A stretch of 64,000 bases of DNA from assembly GCA_947561585.1 (NCBI GenBank), contig CANNZV010002487.1:32132-96131 (forward strand), in the 5' to 3' direction. Source of the stretch: Caprella mutica (Eukaryota > Arthropoda > Malacostraca > Amphipoda > Caprellidae). Under the pieces are notes generated by a model. That model made no database searches and was not told the DNA's origin. It saw only the letters and a program-made list of their open reading frames with translations. Shown piece after piece: positions 33,513 to 46,100 of this stretch (positions are counted from its first letter, which is position 1; the number at the start of each line of letters is the position of its first letter). The position numbers were made by a program, and so were the translations under genes.

Positions 33513-35022
33513 TCAATATTTCCATTTTTGTTTCTGTACGTCAACATTTGACTTAACCAAAGCATTTCTATTTGTATTCATTTTCCTAACTCTATTGTGA
33601 GTAACTGTTCTTCTTCCCAGAGAACTTGCGAAGAGTTGTGTAGAATTTGTCTTCAGAGTTGGTGCAGAATCAGGCTTCATAGTAGGTTCGGCTGATTTGG
33701 ACTCATTCTTCAACTTGGTCTTAGCAGAACACTTGACTCTAACACCTGGATATATTCCGACCAATGGTTCTTCTTTCTTCTTGCCCGATGATTTCCAAAC
33801 TTCTTCGTTGCCTGGTAGTTTTAAGAGGTTTTGCCTCTTTTCGAGTCGCTTCCTAGTGACATCGCTAACAAGGCTTCCATTCACTAGAAAGTAGAAAATG
33901 AATCTAATGATAATAAGAGGCATATTATATATTCATTATCCAGTTTAATCAAAATGAGATTTCCAACAGAAGAAAAGAATGGTTCATATTGTTGTGAATT
34001 AGATTCAAAATATTTCATATGCAAAGCTACTTCTAACATTTTAGAATATTTCTCTTATTTCTATATTTGAGAGGCGCAAATTTATTTGCCTTAAAAACGT
34101 ATTAACTCTTATATCCACTTAAATTACTCATCCTAATTAAACAAAATAGTAATGAAGTTTTACTCTATTTTCACTTTTACTTTAACACTATTCAATTTGA
34201 ATACCAATTATATATTGGATAACATATCAATATATTACCTTTTGTGTAAAGTTCATTGTAGAGGGATCCCTTCTTTTTCCGACTTTTCCTTCTGTTGGAA
34301 CAGAAGTTTCTGATTTTTGCTCCCCAGACATTTCTCCCAATCATTTTTCTTTTGTTGAGCCGAGTTGGTTTCTGACCATTAGAGTTAGCATCATTGCTGC
34401 AATTAGTTCTCCTTTTCTTGTACTTCATTCTATCTCTAAAGTTATCATTCAAAAAGAAGCTGCCTGAGTTATTGAAGAGTTCTTTAGAATCGAAGTTGCT
34501 AGAAGTAGAATCTCTAGCCTTCAAATTACTTGTGGTTGGTATTTCTCCGTACAAATTCGAATTGATGAAACTGTCTGAAGATTCAGGTTTCAATTCAAGA
34601 CGGCCGAAACCTGTGTATTTAGTGGTTTGCTCTTTTTCACTATTAGGAAATTCATTTAATGATTCATTATGATCAATTATTATACAATCGTCTCTCCAAG
34701 AAGGCTCTTTACCAAAGAAATACGAATTCTTTTTCCAAGACTCAGACGCCAAAGAAGAGGTAGAGGATTCCATTAATGACGCCTCTGCCGAAGAATTCCT
34801 AATTGAAATGTTTTCTCGAGAAGTATATGAAGAAGTGTCACAATTTCCAAGAGAGTTGGCACACGTTTCTGTTCCAATTTGTGGTTTCAAATAACGATTT
34901 CGCTCAATTTTACAAAGAGTGCAATCTTTTCTTTCATTTTTATTATATTCCAAAATCATTTCATCATCAATTGACTCAAAACCTAGAAAATTCTGCCACC
35001 ATCTATCCAAAGAAGACAACAT
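33513..35022 (-). CDS. Unrecognised two-exon protein, lysine/serine-rich
   Basis: Exon 1, 35022-34239, opens with ATG and ends AAAG-GTAATA; exon 2, 33883-33513, follows acceptor TTTCTAG and ends at a stop. Phases fit (1+2), giving 384 residues. Such long open frames are unexpected by chance in sequence this AT-rich. The protein begins MLSSLDRWWQNFLGF, has a Cys pair (CTLCKIERNR) near residue 36, a Ser/Asn-rich middle, and strongly basic stretches at about residues 198-255 (KYKKRRTN, RRKSRKKKG), followed by SLVSDVTRKRLEKRQNLLK. The composition suggests a nuclear or nucleic-acid-binding protein, but I recognise no domain. There may be further 5' exons. It could also be a fast-evolving lineage-specific gene. 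Confidence 0.65.
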
Positions 35023-35284
35023 TTTACAACAAACAGCTGTAAGAAGATCAAATTACTTTTGCAATCATCCATAAATTATGGAACAGATCCTTTTTTACCT
35101 CGATGTAACGACCTAATTAGTTGCATAATACCCAATAGCTTTCCTAGGGCTATATTACACTAACGACTTCCTGTAGCTACTTCACTTGTTTTCTCTTGGA
35201 GAGGAAAGTATAAGGAGTGGAGTTGCCGTGACTGCTTTTTATAGACTGGGACCAATTACCTTGATGGGGTCCTTATCTGTGCCA

Positions 35285-35645
35285 TCTAGAGTATACAGGC
35301 ATTGTCATATACACTATACAGTGTCTACAGGTAATATCATATACAGTATCTACAGGTATTTTAATGAACAGTGTCTACAGGTATCATCATATAATGTGTA
35401 TACAGGCCTCATCATCTACAGTGTCTACAGGCATTATCATATACACTGTACAGTGTCTACAGTTATTGTCATCTACGGTGTCTACAGGCCTCATCATCTA
35501 CAGTGTCTACAGGCATTATCATATACACTGTACAGTGTCTACAGTTATTGTCATCTACGGTGTCTACAGGCCTCACCATCTACAGTGTCTACAGGCCTCA
35601 CAATCTACAGTATTTACAGGCCTCATCATCTACAATGTCACCTTC
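35285..35645 (+). repeat. About 22-bp minisatellite, CATCTACAGTGTCTACAGGC
   Basis: Around 15 imperfect units in which CAGTGTCTACAGG alternates with CATCATCTA or CATCATATACACTGTA. A larger block of about 80 bp is duplicated (35440-35520 and 35520-35600). Two long open frames across it are repeat by-products. Confidence 0.88.
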
Positions 35646-36284
35646 ACTCTATTTATTTTGCTAAGTGCAGGTTCTAATTATATCCAGAAGGCTTTACCTT
35701 ACAGGTTAATTCTTCTCTATTAATCTCATAGCTATTACATGCATTATTCTTCTGTTACGTGAATCAAGTATCCGTGACATGTTCATTAATTACTAGGTTG
35801 AACTATACTTCCACCATGTACTTTGATACTATTCTACAATGTACTTCCAAGGGGGTTGTGACAATATGCTTTTAATACCATAGATCGTGATAATATAATA
35901 GTAGGAGGAATTAAATGCTATTGAATCGTTCTAAACAAGCGGTATATAGTATTCGATGCTATTTCATTTTGTTTCTTAATATCTACGATTTAAAAAGCAT
36001 ATTGTCACAGTCACAACCTTAATTCTAAGCCCCTTCAATTATCATATAACTTAGTGTTAAAAATAAAATAAAAAAATAAAAAAATAATAAAATAAATCAG
36101 AAATAAAGTTGTCTAATAAAAACTTTTCACCAGGTAACCGTTTAACGAAAGACAAACACCGATACGTGCGATATCTAGCCAATGACTTTGATTATCGTTA
36201 CGATAATTCTTTTCCCTGCTGTAATCTAAATATAGTTTTATTTGTTTGCACTGTATATTTACACAACACTTGCATCGCTTGGTA
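35646..36284. other. AT-rich intergenic, nothing recognised
   Basis: No gene. At 35850-36020 a segment with TTGTGACAATATGCTTTTAA and GCATATTGTCACAG forms an inverted pair about 150 bp apart, perhaps a weak MITE. Confidence 0.4.
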
Positions 36285-36289
36285 AAACC

Positions 36290-37005
36290 TTGGGGAAAAT
36301 TTAGCCCTTGGTGTAAATGAGTAAATTTACCCCTTGGTGTAGATGAGTAAATTTACTCCTTGGTGTAGATGAGTAAATTTACCCCTTGGTGTAGATGAGT
36401 AAATTTATCCCTTGGTGTAAATGAGTAAATTTATCCCTTGGTGTAGATGAGTAAATTTACCCCTTGGTGTAGATGAGTAAATTTACCCCTTGGTGTAAAT
36501 GAGTAAATTTATCCCTTGGTGTAGATGAGTAAATTTACCCCTTGGTGTAGATGAGTAAATTTACCCCTTGGTGTAAATGAGTAAATTTACCCCTTGGTGT
36601 AGATGAGTAAATTTATCCCTTGGTGTAAATGAGTAAATTTATCCCTTGGTGTAAATGAGTAAATTTATCCCTTGGTGTAAATGAGTAAATTTATCCCTTG
36701 GTGTAAATGAGTAAATTTATCCCTTGGTGTAAATGAGTAAATTTAGCCCCTTGGTGTAAATGAGTAAATTTACCCCTTGGTGTAAATGAATAAATTTACC
36801 CCTTGGTGTAAATGAACAAATTTACCCCTTGGTGTAAATAAGTAAATTTATCCCTTGGTGTAAATGAGTAAATTTACCCCTTGGTGTAAATGAGTAAATT
36901 TACCCCTTGGTGTAAATGAATAAATTTACCCCTTGGTGTAAATGAACAAATTTACCCCTTGGTGTAAATAAGTAAATTTTCCCCTTGGTGTAAATGAGTA
37001 AATTT
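36290..37005 (+). repeat. 26-bp minisatellite, CCCCTTGGTGTAAATGAGTA
   Basis: About 27 tandem units of 26 bp (CCCCTTGGTGTAAATGAGTA plus AATTTA). Variants (TATCCC or TACCCC; GTAGATG or GTAAATG) are clustered. A block containing GAATAAATTT, GAACAAATTT and ATAAGTAAATTT is repeated at about 36786-36850 and 36908-36980, showing a duplication of several units. Confidence 0.95.
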
Positions 37006-37311
37006 GTACTTTCTTATTAAGTCTTTCATTTAACATTAAAAAATATATGCAGTATATATTAACAATCTTTTTATAACGAACATTTGATAATTTTTTATTC
37101 TACACATCATTATTGTTTGTGAGTTTATATTATTTAACACACAAACAATAAAATAAAATAAAATTATCGGAATTTAAAAATAATGGTAGTGACAATTTAT
37201 CTTGTTGCAGTATGAACGGTTATAACATAAAATATTTTGCAGTGACGGAGATTTTAAATAGCTAGGATACCTTTGTGTGGGATACTTAAATACCTAGGTA
37301 GCAATGTTTCT

Positions 37312-37475
37312 AGTGCCAACATTGGGACAACATTGGCAATATTGGGACAACATTGGCAATATTGGGACAACATTGGAAATATTTGGACAACATTGGCAAT
37401 ATTGAGGCAACATTGGCAATATTGAGGCAACATTGACAATATTGGGACAAAATTGGAACAACATTGGCCCGAGAA
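37312..37475 (+). repeat. 20-bp minisatellite, ATTGGGACAACATTGGCAAT
   Basis: Eight imperfect tandem units of 20 bp. Both strands of part of the array lack stops in one frame, giving spurious cysteine-rich ORFs. Confidence 0.9.
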
Positions 37476-37479
37476 TCAT

Positions 37480-38978
37480 TGCTACCTGGGTATAGTTAGG
37501 ATACTGTTGTGAAGAGTATTTCAACATCTAGAATACCGTTGTGAAGTATATGACATATGATAATTATAGGTGCTATTTAATTTTCCAATTACACTGTACA
37601 TTTTCTTTAACTAATGAAAGCAATAAACTAAACAAACTATAGAACTACATGTGTTAATTTTAGTTATTTCTGTTTTTTGGCGGATGGGTGGGATAGAATT
37701 GTGTTGCTGACGTGTTAATGTAATAAATAATATCATTTAAATATTTTTATATTAATTATAAAAACATATATTATTAATAACATCATTTTAATATTGTTAT
37801 ATTAGGAATGAATAAATATATTAAATAACATCATTTTAATATACTTAATTTATTAATTTGCAACAATTTTTAATAGATATTTTTATAATAATTCATTTGT
37901 TATATCTTTCACGTATATTGCATATAATGTAAATTACTATTATTATAATTATTTTATTTTGTGAAATAAACGTATAAAATTCATAAAAATGAATACAAGT
38001 AGAATGTTGACAAATAATATTGATAAAATTTTATTATATATTATTAATACTTATTCAATTCAGGTATTACTAGATTTTAAATAATGTTCATAAATATGAC
38101 AGGTACGTTAGTTTCTATTCAATCTGCATGAAAACATTTCTTAAATCATTCTTTTTTAACTAAAAATAGAACTGATTTAACGGGAAAATAAATCTGTCGA
38201 ATATAAAAAAACATATTAATCTTTATCTGCAATAATTAATTAAATGTGTTTAATTGAAGTAATTTTGTAATATCGATTTTGAAGTCAAATATTTATATTA
38301 CATTAAATTTAATTTAATCAATGAATAATTTTTCGTGAAAATAATATTTTATTTTAGAAATTAAATTAAATAATGTGTATTAAATAACATTGCATAATAA
38401 CATATAGTAAAGATAAAAGGTTTAAATATTTAAAAGAAAATATATTACCAAATAAAAAAAAGCCATGCTTAAAATAAGTAACTAATTAAATAAAAAAATA
38501 TCTATTTAATAAATGTTCGTAATAAAGAGATGATTTATTTAAGCAACTATGTACAAAATTATCCCCATAATTTAGATGGTTGTAATAAACATTATTGGTC
38601 GCAATAGAAATAAGTGCTTACTAATCTGAATTATTTTACAGTAATCAATAACTTATTTTTTTAATTTAAAACATAAACACTACACAATGAGAAATAAACA
38701 TTACAGTAACTTATTTAAATTCACCCAATATAATTTACTTATTATTTTGCTAAAATAATAATGGTAATACATTCTCCAAAACTGTACAGTTCAATTTATC
38801 TTCTATATTTCTCTCATAAGCTGCTCTATGTAAGTAACTGTAGAGATGACATCATCGACTTTGAGGGTGATGTATTTTATGAGTTCCCCCCCCCCCCTCT
38901 CTTCATTTCAGCGAGGGGCTAACAATATGTATATCTATAAATGATGTTATTTCATTTACTAAAATAACTACATATATA
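37480..38978. other. Very AT-rich stretch without genes
   Basis: Long runs of A/T with short ATTTTAATAT-type words (TAACATCATTTTAATATTG twice near 37.78 and 37.83 kb). A run of 13 C occurs near 38889. No feature supported. Confidence 0.45.
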
Positions 38979-38979
38979 A

Positions 38980-39199
38980 CCCGGTGCGCAATGTTCCAAA
39001 TTATCGTATGGTTCCACATTTTCGGTCATATAAGAAAAAAACTACATAATAATTATTATTTCACGTTTATTTCACAGTATCCATGGTACCTGTAGGTATC
39101 ATGGATACCAATACAATTAAAGTTAAATAATAATTATTAGGTGGTTTCTCTAATATGATCGAAAATGTGGAATCATCCGATAATTCGTAAATTGCCCTA
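38980..39199. mobile_element. Palindromic MITE, GGTTCCACATTTTCGG arms
   Basis: The arms (GGTTCCACATTTTCGGTCAT and the complement of ATGATCGAAAATGTGGAATC) surround the centre TATCCATGGTACCTGTAGGT, ATCATGGATACC. The outer arms match the 20.2 and 62.5 kb elements; the centre matches the 0.35-0.6 kb element. Confidence 0.75.
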
Positions 39200-39639
39200 C
39201 TTGACCAATGAGTTCTAACTCTCACCTACTCCGTGAGGTCTGATTGTGTTTGCAGAATGACTCATCACTTTTGGTAGGGATAATATACAGTCAAATAGAG
39301 GAGAACAACAATAGAGATATTTTCGTAAATGAAACCTAAACTTTTTTTCTTACTTTTCTAAAAAATTATAAAACTTTTTAAATTTCTTACATTCCTTGCT
39401 TTTTTAAATTTACCTACTTTACTTGATTCTCTCCCTTTTCTTACTTTTCTTACTCTTCTTACTTTTCTTTAATAGAAAGAGAAAATATATATAAAATCGA
39501 AAATCTAGGAAAAATTTAATTTAAAATACGAATCCAAAAGTTTCGATTATAACAAATGAGAATAAAATTAATATCTCAATATTTTTTACTCAATTGTTAT
39601 TTTATTAAATGTTTTAGCGTATGAATTACATTTAAAAAA

Positions 39640-40098
39640 ATATATAATCTAACTAGTATTTTATCATGGACACCAATTAAACTAACGAGTTAAATACTAA
39701 TTATTATATTTTTCTGTACGACCGAAAATGTGGAACAGTCCAATTACTCGTAACTTACCCTACACTCTATTCCTATAGAAACTTCAGTTGGTGACCATAG
39801 TGGCTGTAATGACGTCACAGTTGCCTATGTTCACCATACGTAATTCCTATTAATAAACCACGACTTAAATTACATCACCAATGCTAATAGAAAGGGAGAA
39901 AATATAGTATTTGAATTATTTATTACAGTGGTTATTAGAAAGATATTAAACAAAGGAAAACCTATTTGTATTTACATTAGAAGAATTAATTGTCATTAGG
40001 GTAAGTTCCGAGTTATCGGACAGTTCCTCATTTTCGGTCCTGTAAGATAGAACTACATTGTAAAAGTTAAATAATATATGATCGAAAGTATGGAAAGG
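39640..40098. mobile_element. Two half copies of the same MITE group
   Basis: A right half (about 39640-39762) contains ATCATGGACACCAATTAAAC and ends TGTGGAACAGTCCAATTACT, GTAACTTACCC, TA. A left half (39999-40098) starts TA, GGGTAAGTTCCGAGTTATCG and stops before the centre. They may be remnants of one or two insertions. Confidence 0.6.
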
Positions 40099-43000
40099 TA
40101 ATTTTTTTCACTATTAAATACACGGTGATTATTACTGTCCTTTTAAACACAATGATATATAATAGCAAAAACAAAATATATAAAATACTAAACACATTTA
40201 TACATAATATTAGAAACAAAATATGTAATATCTAAAAAATATCTATAAACCACTGCAAAATATATATATATATATATACTATATATTTGTAACTCTAAAA
40301 ATAGAATATCATTAGTAAAATATATTGTCGAAACCTCGATGAAAACATAATCTCTTGTGAAGAAGAATCGTGTTTTTCGTTTACGTCATGCGAGTATTTA
40401 GAATAATTTTCTAGCGGTTAAACACCTCCGTTTACTGACATGTGCATAAATTACAAATAAATAATGTAAACAAAATAACAACTTTCACAATGTCAGTCAA
40501 TGGGAAAATAAAAGATTAGTTTAATATAAAATAACTATACAGTGAAGTTAATTTAACACAAATTAAATTATTTTAATATAAATAACTACACAGTAAAGTT
40601 ATTTTAACATAAAATAACTGCACAATAAAGTTATTTCAACATCAAATAACTACACAATAAAGTTATTTCAACATCAAATAACTACACAATAAAGTTATTT
40701 TAACATCAAATAACTACACAGTAAAGTTACAAGTTAAGATTTCAAACAAGAACAATAGAATAATATTGATATATCTTTCATTTCCTTTAATGTATTTATT
40801 AGTTAACTTTTTTATCATTATATAACATATAAGAAAGTACTGGGATATAATCATAGAAATTAAAACTTTTTAGTCTTAAATATTTATCATAAAAGTTATA
40901 ATGAATGGAAGTATTGCATCTTAAATAAATGTTCAAGTTTTATTTAACATTAAATAAATGTTAAACCTACATCTCTATTTAAAGCAATAGAATCAACATT
41001 CAACTTCATTGAATGTTATTGACAGTAAAATGATAACTAGGTATAGTTATTCGAAGATAAAAGATAAGATAAGGTTTCACCTGTCACAAAGAGTGCAGTC
41101 AAATACCAAAGATTAAATTAGTAACTATAGATAACAAGTTACAAAGAAACTGAAAAATATTCCACCAGAGATGTTCTCTATGATATACTGATTTATTAAT
41201 ATAAAATATTATAGTAGTAATTTAGTACAGTAAATATGAGATAACTATTAACAAGTTACAAAGAAATAGAAAAAATGTTCTCTAAGATATATCGACTGAT
41301 TGAAGTAATTTGAGTCCACTAGTACAGAACCTAAAAACTTGGCAGAGGTTCAACACTATATGAGTGTTTGGTAACTGCATGTGGTAACTGTCTGGTAACT
41401 AACTGTGTGTGAGTGGTAACTGTGAGTGGTAACTGCGAGTGAGTGGTAACAATGAAAGATAGATGTTTGTAATTGATTACATTTCGACGTTATTTTCCTA
41501 AAAGTCTAAACCTAGAATAGAAACACGAGATTGCGGTAATGAACTAACCAATAGACTGATGAAATTTAAGTTTCTGAAGAATAAATTGAACTAAGGAAAA
41601 TAAAAGTCACTAGAGTTATAGTTTGAGGTAAATTTTAGTAAAGAAAACTTCGTTGTTTATAAACAAATAAAGGAGAACCAATTGACTTTGAACTTTAACT
41701 ATATGAAGCCATACAGGGTCTCTACAGCGGAACATCACCTTTAAATAAGATATTGATTGGTGTAGAGCACCACTGGCAACAAATTTATAGGTGCAAATGA
41801 TGTAGTTTAATCATTGGAGCAGAATTAATATGTATATGTCATAGAAAGGTTACATTTCAATAGGTATAGATATGTGAAAGTATAGTTTAGTGGTATAACT
41901 CTAGTACAACATTCTTTCCTGAGTTACTGTAATTCGAAATATGGTCAAAAATTTGGCAATAATAACCATTGAATAATGTGCGTGACCTGTAGAATGGACA
42001 ATTATTTTCCTTTGTAGTGAGTGTCTGTTATACTATCGTCCGTTGTACGAGCTTTGAATGTATTGCAGACTTTAATTGGGACCAAGGTACAAATAAGTGC
42101 AAATACTACTAAATAAGAACAATTTTCATCTTTTTATAATTTGTTAAGTTGGAAAAAATAAAAAGGTGAATGATTAAAATACCTTAAATTGATCGTTTAT
42201 AGTTAATTAGATGTTAGATTATGGTATATTTCATATGCTTATAGTTATATTTTTTATAGTATAAATGCATTGAAGTAACTACCTAAAGTAAGTAAAAAAA
42301 CATCCTAAGCACGCCATTAGAGTTATAGTGTTTGTTTTAAGATGCGAGTTTTTTTATTTAATGTGTGTACCTAGCCACACCTACCTAGGTACACACCTAG
42401 TAAATGGGTTAGCTGCGCAAACTGTTACTCACTAAATCAACCATAATGCTTCTAATATAATATGTAAAAAAGATTGGATATATTATATTGCGAATTACAT
42501 AATAAATAAAAAAACTGGGAGATATTAAATAGAGATTACCACCATTTTTATCACCACTATTGTCTTATTACCACCAAATTCTAATACCTCTCAGTGTAGT
42601 TAGTACCCAACAAATAAAGTCCAATTACCAGCACTTCATTTTCTTTTATATTATTTTATATAAATAGTAATACATCTATATATAAAACTCAATGAAGTGC
42701 ATATGCAACGAAGTGCAACTAACCTTCTTAGTGAAAGGGGCAAAACATTAATATGGATGGAAAAGAGTTCTATTACCTCTTATTGAGTCACTTTTCATAA
42801 ATATTACAAACTTCATTGTCTTGGACTGTCCCAAAACACATTATTTTAAAACTTCTATATCTACATTAACAATTATATTTTATTCATAACCAACTAGAAC
42901 CAAATAAAAGGAATGTGTTTTAGCTAAGTAAAAAGAAGTACACTTATTATTGTGTAACATGAAATGGAGTAGAGTACATTAAGGTCATTTGAACTCTAAT

Positions 43001-43380
43001 TTTGACGCATGGTGAATAAATGGTCACATTAACCTTAAGCTAAATTATTCTACAGCGCTATCTAATATGCTTTGTTGTATTTATTACAAGGTTTAACAAA
43101 GTCTATATAATATAACGTACATAATATATAGTGGTAAGATTTGGTTTTCTCCTATTTTAATTTCAGGTTAATGTATCGTATCCATGACCTCTTCTCAATC
43201 ACTTCTAATGTGATTGCTGCTAAACAAATAATAATATTCCATATATGTATTACAATTTACATACTAGTAGTAAACCAGAGTTAAGAAAGATAAACTGACT
43301 AACCTAAAAAATAGATATTCATCCTAAACAAAATGTAATTTATTTTTAACTTGGTTTTAATCATTGACTACATCATTCAG
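40099..43380. other. AT-rich intergenic with small repeats
   Basis: Contains an approximate 32-bp tandem repeat at 40520-40735 (AACTACACAATAAAGTTATT units, about six copies), a TA dinucleotide run at 40260-40281, and a GGTAACTG-type repeat at 41365-41455. No gene or RNA is recognised. A short palindrome TACCTAGCCACACCTACCTA lies near 42368. Confidence 0.5.
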
Positions 43381-43384
43381 TACA

Positions 43385-44378
43385 TCATTAACTATGTACT
43401 TTATCATTGACTATGTACTTTATCATTGACTATGTACTTTATCATTGACTATGTACTTTATCATTGACTATGTACTTTATCATTGACTATGTACTTTATC
43501 ATTGACTATGTACTTTATCATTGACTATGTACTTTATCATTGACTATGTACTTTATCATTGACTATGTACTTTATCACTGACTATGTACTTTATCATTGA
43601 CTATGTACTTTATCATTGACTATGTACTTTATCATTGACTACATCATTAACTATGTACTTTATCATTGACTACATCATTGACTATGTACTTTATCATTGA
43701 CTATGTACTTTATCATTGACTATGTACTTTATCATTGACTATGTACTTTATCATTGACTGTGTACTTTATCATTAACTATGTACTTTATCATTGACTATG
43801 TACTTTATCACTGGCTATGTACTTTATCATTGACTATGTACTTTATCATTGACTATGTACTTCATCACTGACTATGTACTTTATCATTGACTACATCATT
43901 AACGATATACTTTATCATTGACTACATCATTGACTATGTACTTTATCATTGACTATGTACTCTATCATTGACTATGTACTTTATCATTGACTATGAACTT
44001 TATCACTGACTATGTACTTTATCATTGACTACATCATTAACTATATACTTTATCATTGACTACATCATTGACTATGTACTTTATCATTGACTACATCATT
44101 GACTATGTACTTTATCATTGACTACATCATTAACTATGTACTTTATCATTGACTACATCATTAACTATGTACTTTATCATTGACTACATCATTAACTATG
44201 TACTTTATCATTTACCATGTACTTTATCATTGACTGCATCATTGACTATGTACTTTATCATTTACCATGTACTTTATCATTGACTACATCATTGACTATG
44301 TACTTTATCATTCACAACATCATTAACTATGCACTTTATCATTGACTACATCATTAACTATGTACTTTATCATTGACT
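43385..44378 (+). repeat. 19-bp minisatellite with a 12-bp variant unit
   Basis: About 1 kb of tandem ATTGACTATGTACTTTATC (19 bp). In the right half, 12-bp units ATTGACTACATC or ATTAACTACATC-like forms alternate with 19-mers, giving 31-bp composites. Point variants (GTACTTCATC, GTACTCTATC, GTGTACTT) are scattered. Confidence 0.95.
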
Positions 44379-45490
44379 ACCTATATCCAATACTACCTAC
44401 ATCCAGTAGTTCCTGCATAGAGATTTGCGTCACGCTTATGAGTTGCTGTTGCGTGAGTGGAGCCATTTACATTGTAAACTACTTACTTACTTCTATCTCT
44501 TTAACCTACTCTAGAGCCAGCGTGAGATATTAATGTCTCTCCTTGTCTCTTTAATGTCTCTCGTTATATTTCTATTATCTCTTTCTCATTCTCTCTGTAT
44601 AATAAAAAATGAGATACATTTAACTATTTTCAAAATATAAAAAATATTTTATCAAGTAAGTCAGTTTTTTTTTCGAACCTAATCAAAACATTCAAAGTTA
44701 AAACAATAAAAGCGGAGATTGAAATAGAAAGAGAACTACGCAAAACACTTAAACATTTTGGTAAAATTTTAACGTCTGTAAACATCTTCGCTAAATTATA
44801 ACGTCTGTAAACAATTGTACAATGTGTATTTTTTTTAATGAATAATAAATATTATATATTTTTTTCTTATATCACCAAAAATGTGAAATTGACCGACAAT
44901 TCAGAACTTATACCCTATGTTCCCTCTCCTTATATCTACTTACACCCCCCCCCCCCCCATTCTGATTCCCCCCTCTCTTTCTCTCCAATCCCCCCCCGTA
45001 CACTCTCTTCGAAATCGATGCTTAATTCACTAACGCATAATTGTTGTGGTTGTTTTATCTTTTAAATTACAGGGCGGTGTGATTGGCAAAGAAATTAAAA
45101 CTTAGGTTCTTATTCGTAATTCTTTTTACTTTTGATCTGCAAGGAAATAGTCACCTTTAATTTCTTAGCTTCAACGTCATCGTGTCTCTATTAATTAATA
45201 AATCACGATATTTAGAAATAGAAATTTAATTAATCATCACTAGTTTCAAACAGTGAATATCTTATAAAAGATCAATTAATTGCAATTTATTCATATATAT
45301 TTTCATGGAAAAATAAAATAGATGATATTAATAAATACACTTTTACAATGCTAATAATCTCCTTTAATAATATTTAAATTTAACTTAAATCATGATTTAA
45401 GTACAACTATAAACTTACCTTTAAGAACTGTAAAACTAGTAGGCAACTGTCAGTCTACGTATAGTAAATCGTTCAATACGCTAGTACTGC
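44379..45490. other. Intergenic, low complexity and a MITE end
   Basis: A right half of the GGTTCCACATTTTCGG group lies at about 44850-44925. C-rich runs (44945-44960 and 44993-44998) follow. No gene is supported. Confidence 0.45.
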
Positions 45491-45494
45491 TATT

Positions 45495-45720
45495 TCATTG
45501 ATAAATTAGGTACTCTGGTGCTAGTGCTATGAATATTGCAACACTGCAAGCGATACGCTTACAACCTCTTGCACTGAACGACAAAGACTCACTGAGAGGC
45601 AGCCAGCCACTGTTTGAAAAGTCAACGCCAGAGAGCCACTCATTTCCAAAATGCAGTTTTTGTGTCTGTGCGCATGACAGGCCATTAGGTTCTAAGCCCA
45701 GCCCAAGAGAAAGATAGCAA
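45495..45720. other. Unexplained GC-richer island, open on both strands
   Basis: Base composition changes abruptly here and both strands have an open frame (minus strand 105 codons, 45812-45495; plus strand 62 codons). Neither contains a domain I recognise, and no splice partners are obvious. It may be a transposon fragment or an exon of an unrecognised gene. It ends where the 20-bp array begins. Confidence 0.3.
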
Positions 45721-45721
45721 T

Positions 45722-46100
45722 AGATGTGTACAACGGCCTGAAAATGCGTACAACGGGTTGAAATGTGTATAACGGGTTGAAATGCGTACAACGGCCTTAA
45801 GAACGTGTACAACGGACTGATAATATGTGCAACAGACTAAAATGCTTGCAACGAACTGATAATTATGTACAACGGCCTGATAAATGTGTACAACGGCCTG
45901 GTAAATGGGTACAAAGGTCTGATAAATGGGTGCAACTTACTGAATCACTTATAACAGTCTGAGAATCGCCTAAAAGGCCCGAAGGTGTATACAATGGCCT
46001 GAGAAACGTTTAAAACGGCCGGGGAAATGTGTGCAACGGCTTGAGGAATTCGTACAACGGCCTGAGAATGTGTACAACGGCCTGAATAACAAGTACAATC
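45722..46100 (+). repeat. Degenerate 20-bp minisatellite, GTACAACGGCCTGAAAATGC
   Basis: About 18 diverged units of roughly 20 bp, all centred on ACAACGGCCTGA. The same repeat resumes at 47243. Confidence 0.88.

Noticed and set aside
35186..35723. Two overlapping long open frames (163 and 119 codons)
   Set aside because: Both read through the same minisatellite in different frames, so the openness comes from the repeat.
37254..37527. Cysteine-rich open frames, possibly small secreted proteins
   Set aside because: They come from the 20-bp minisatellite and lack a signal peptide followed by unique sequence.
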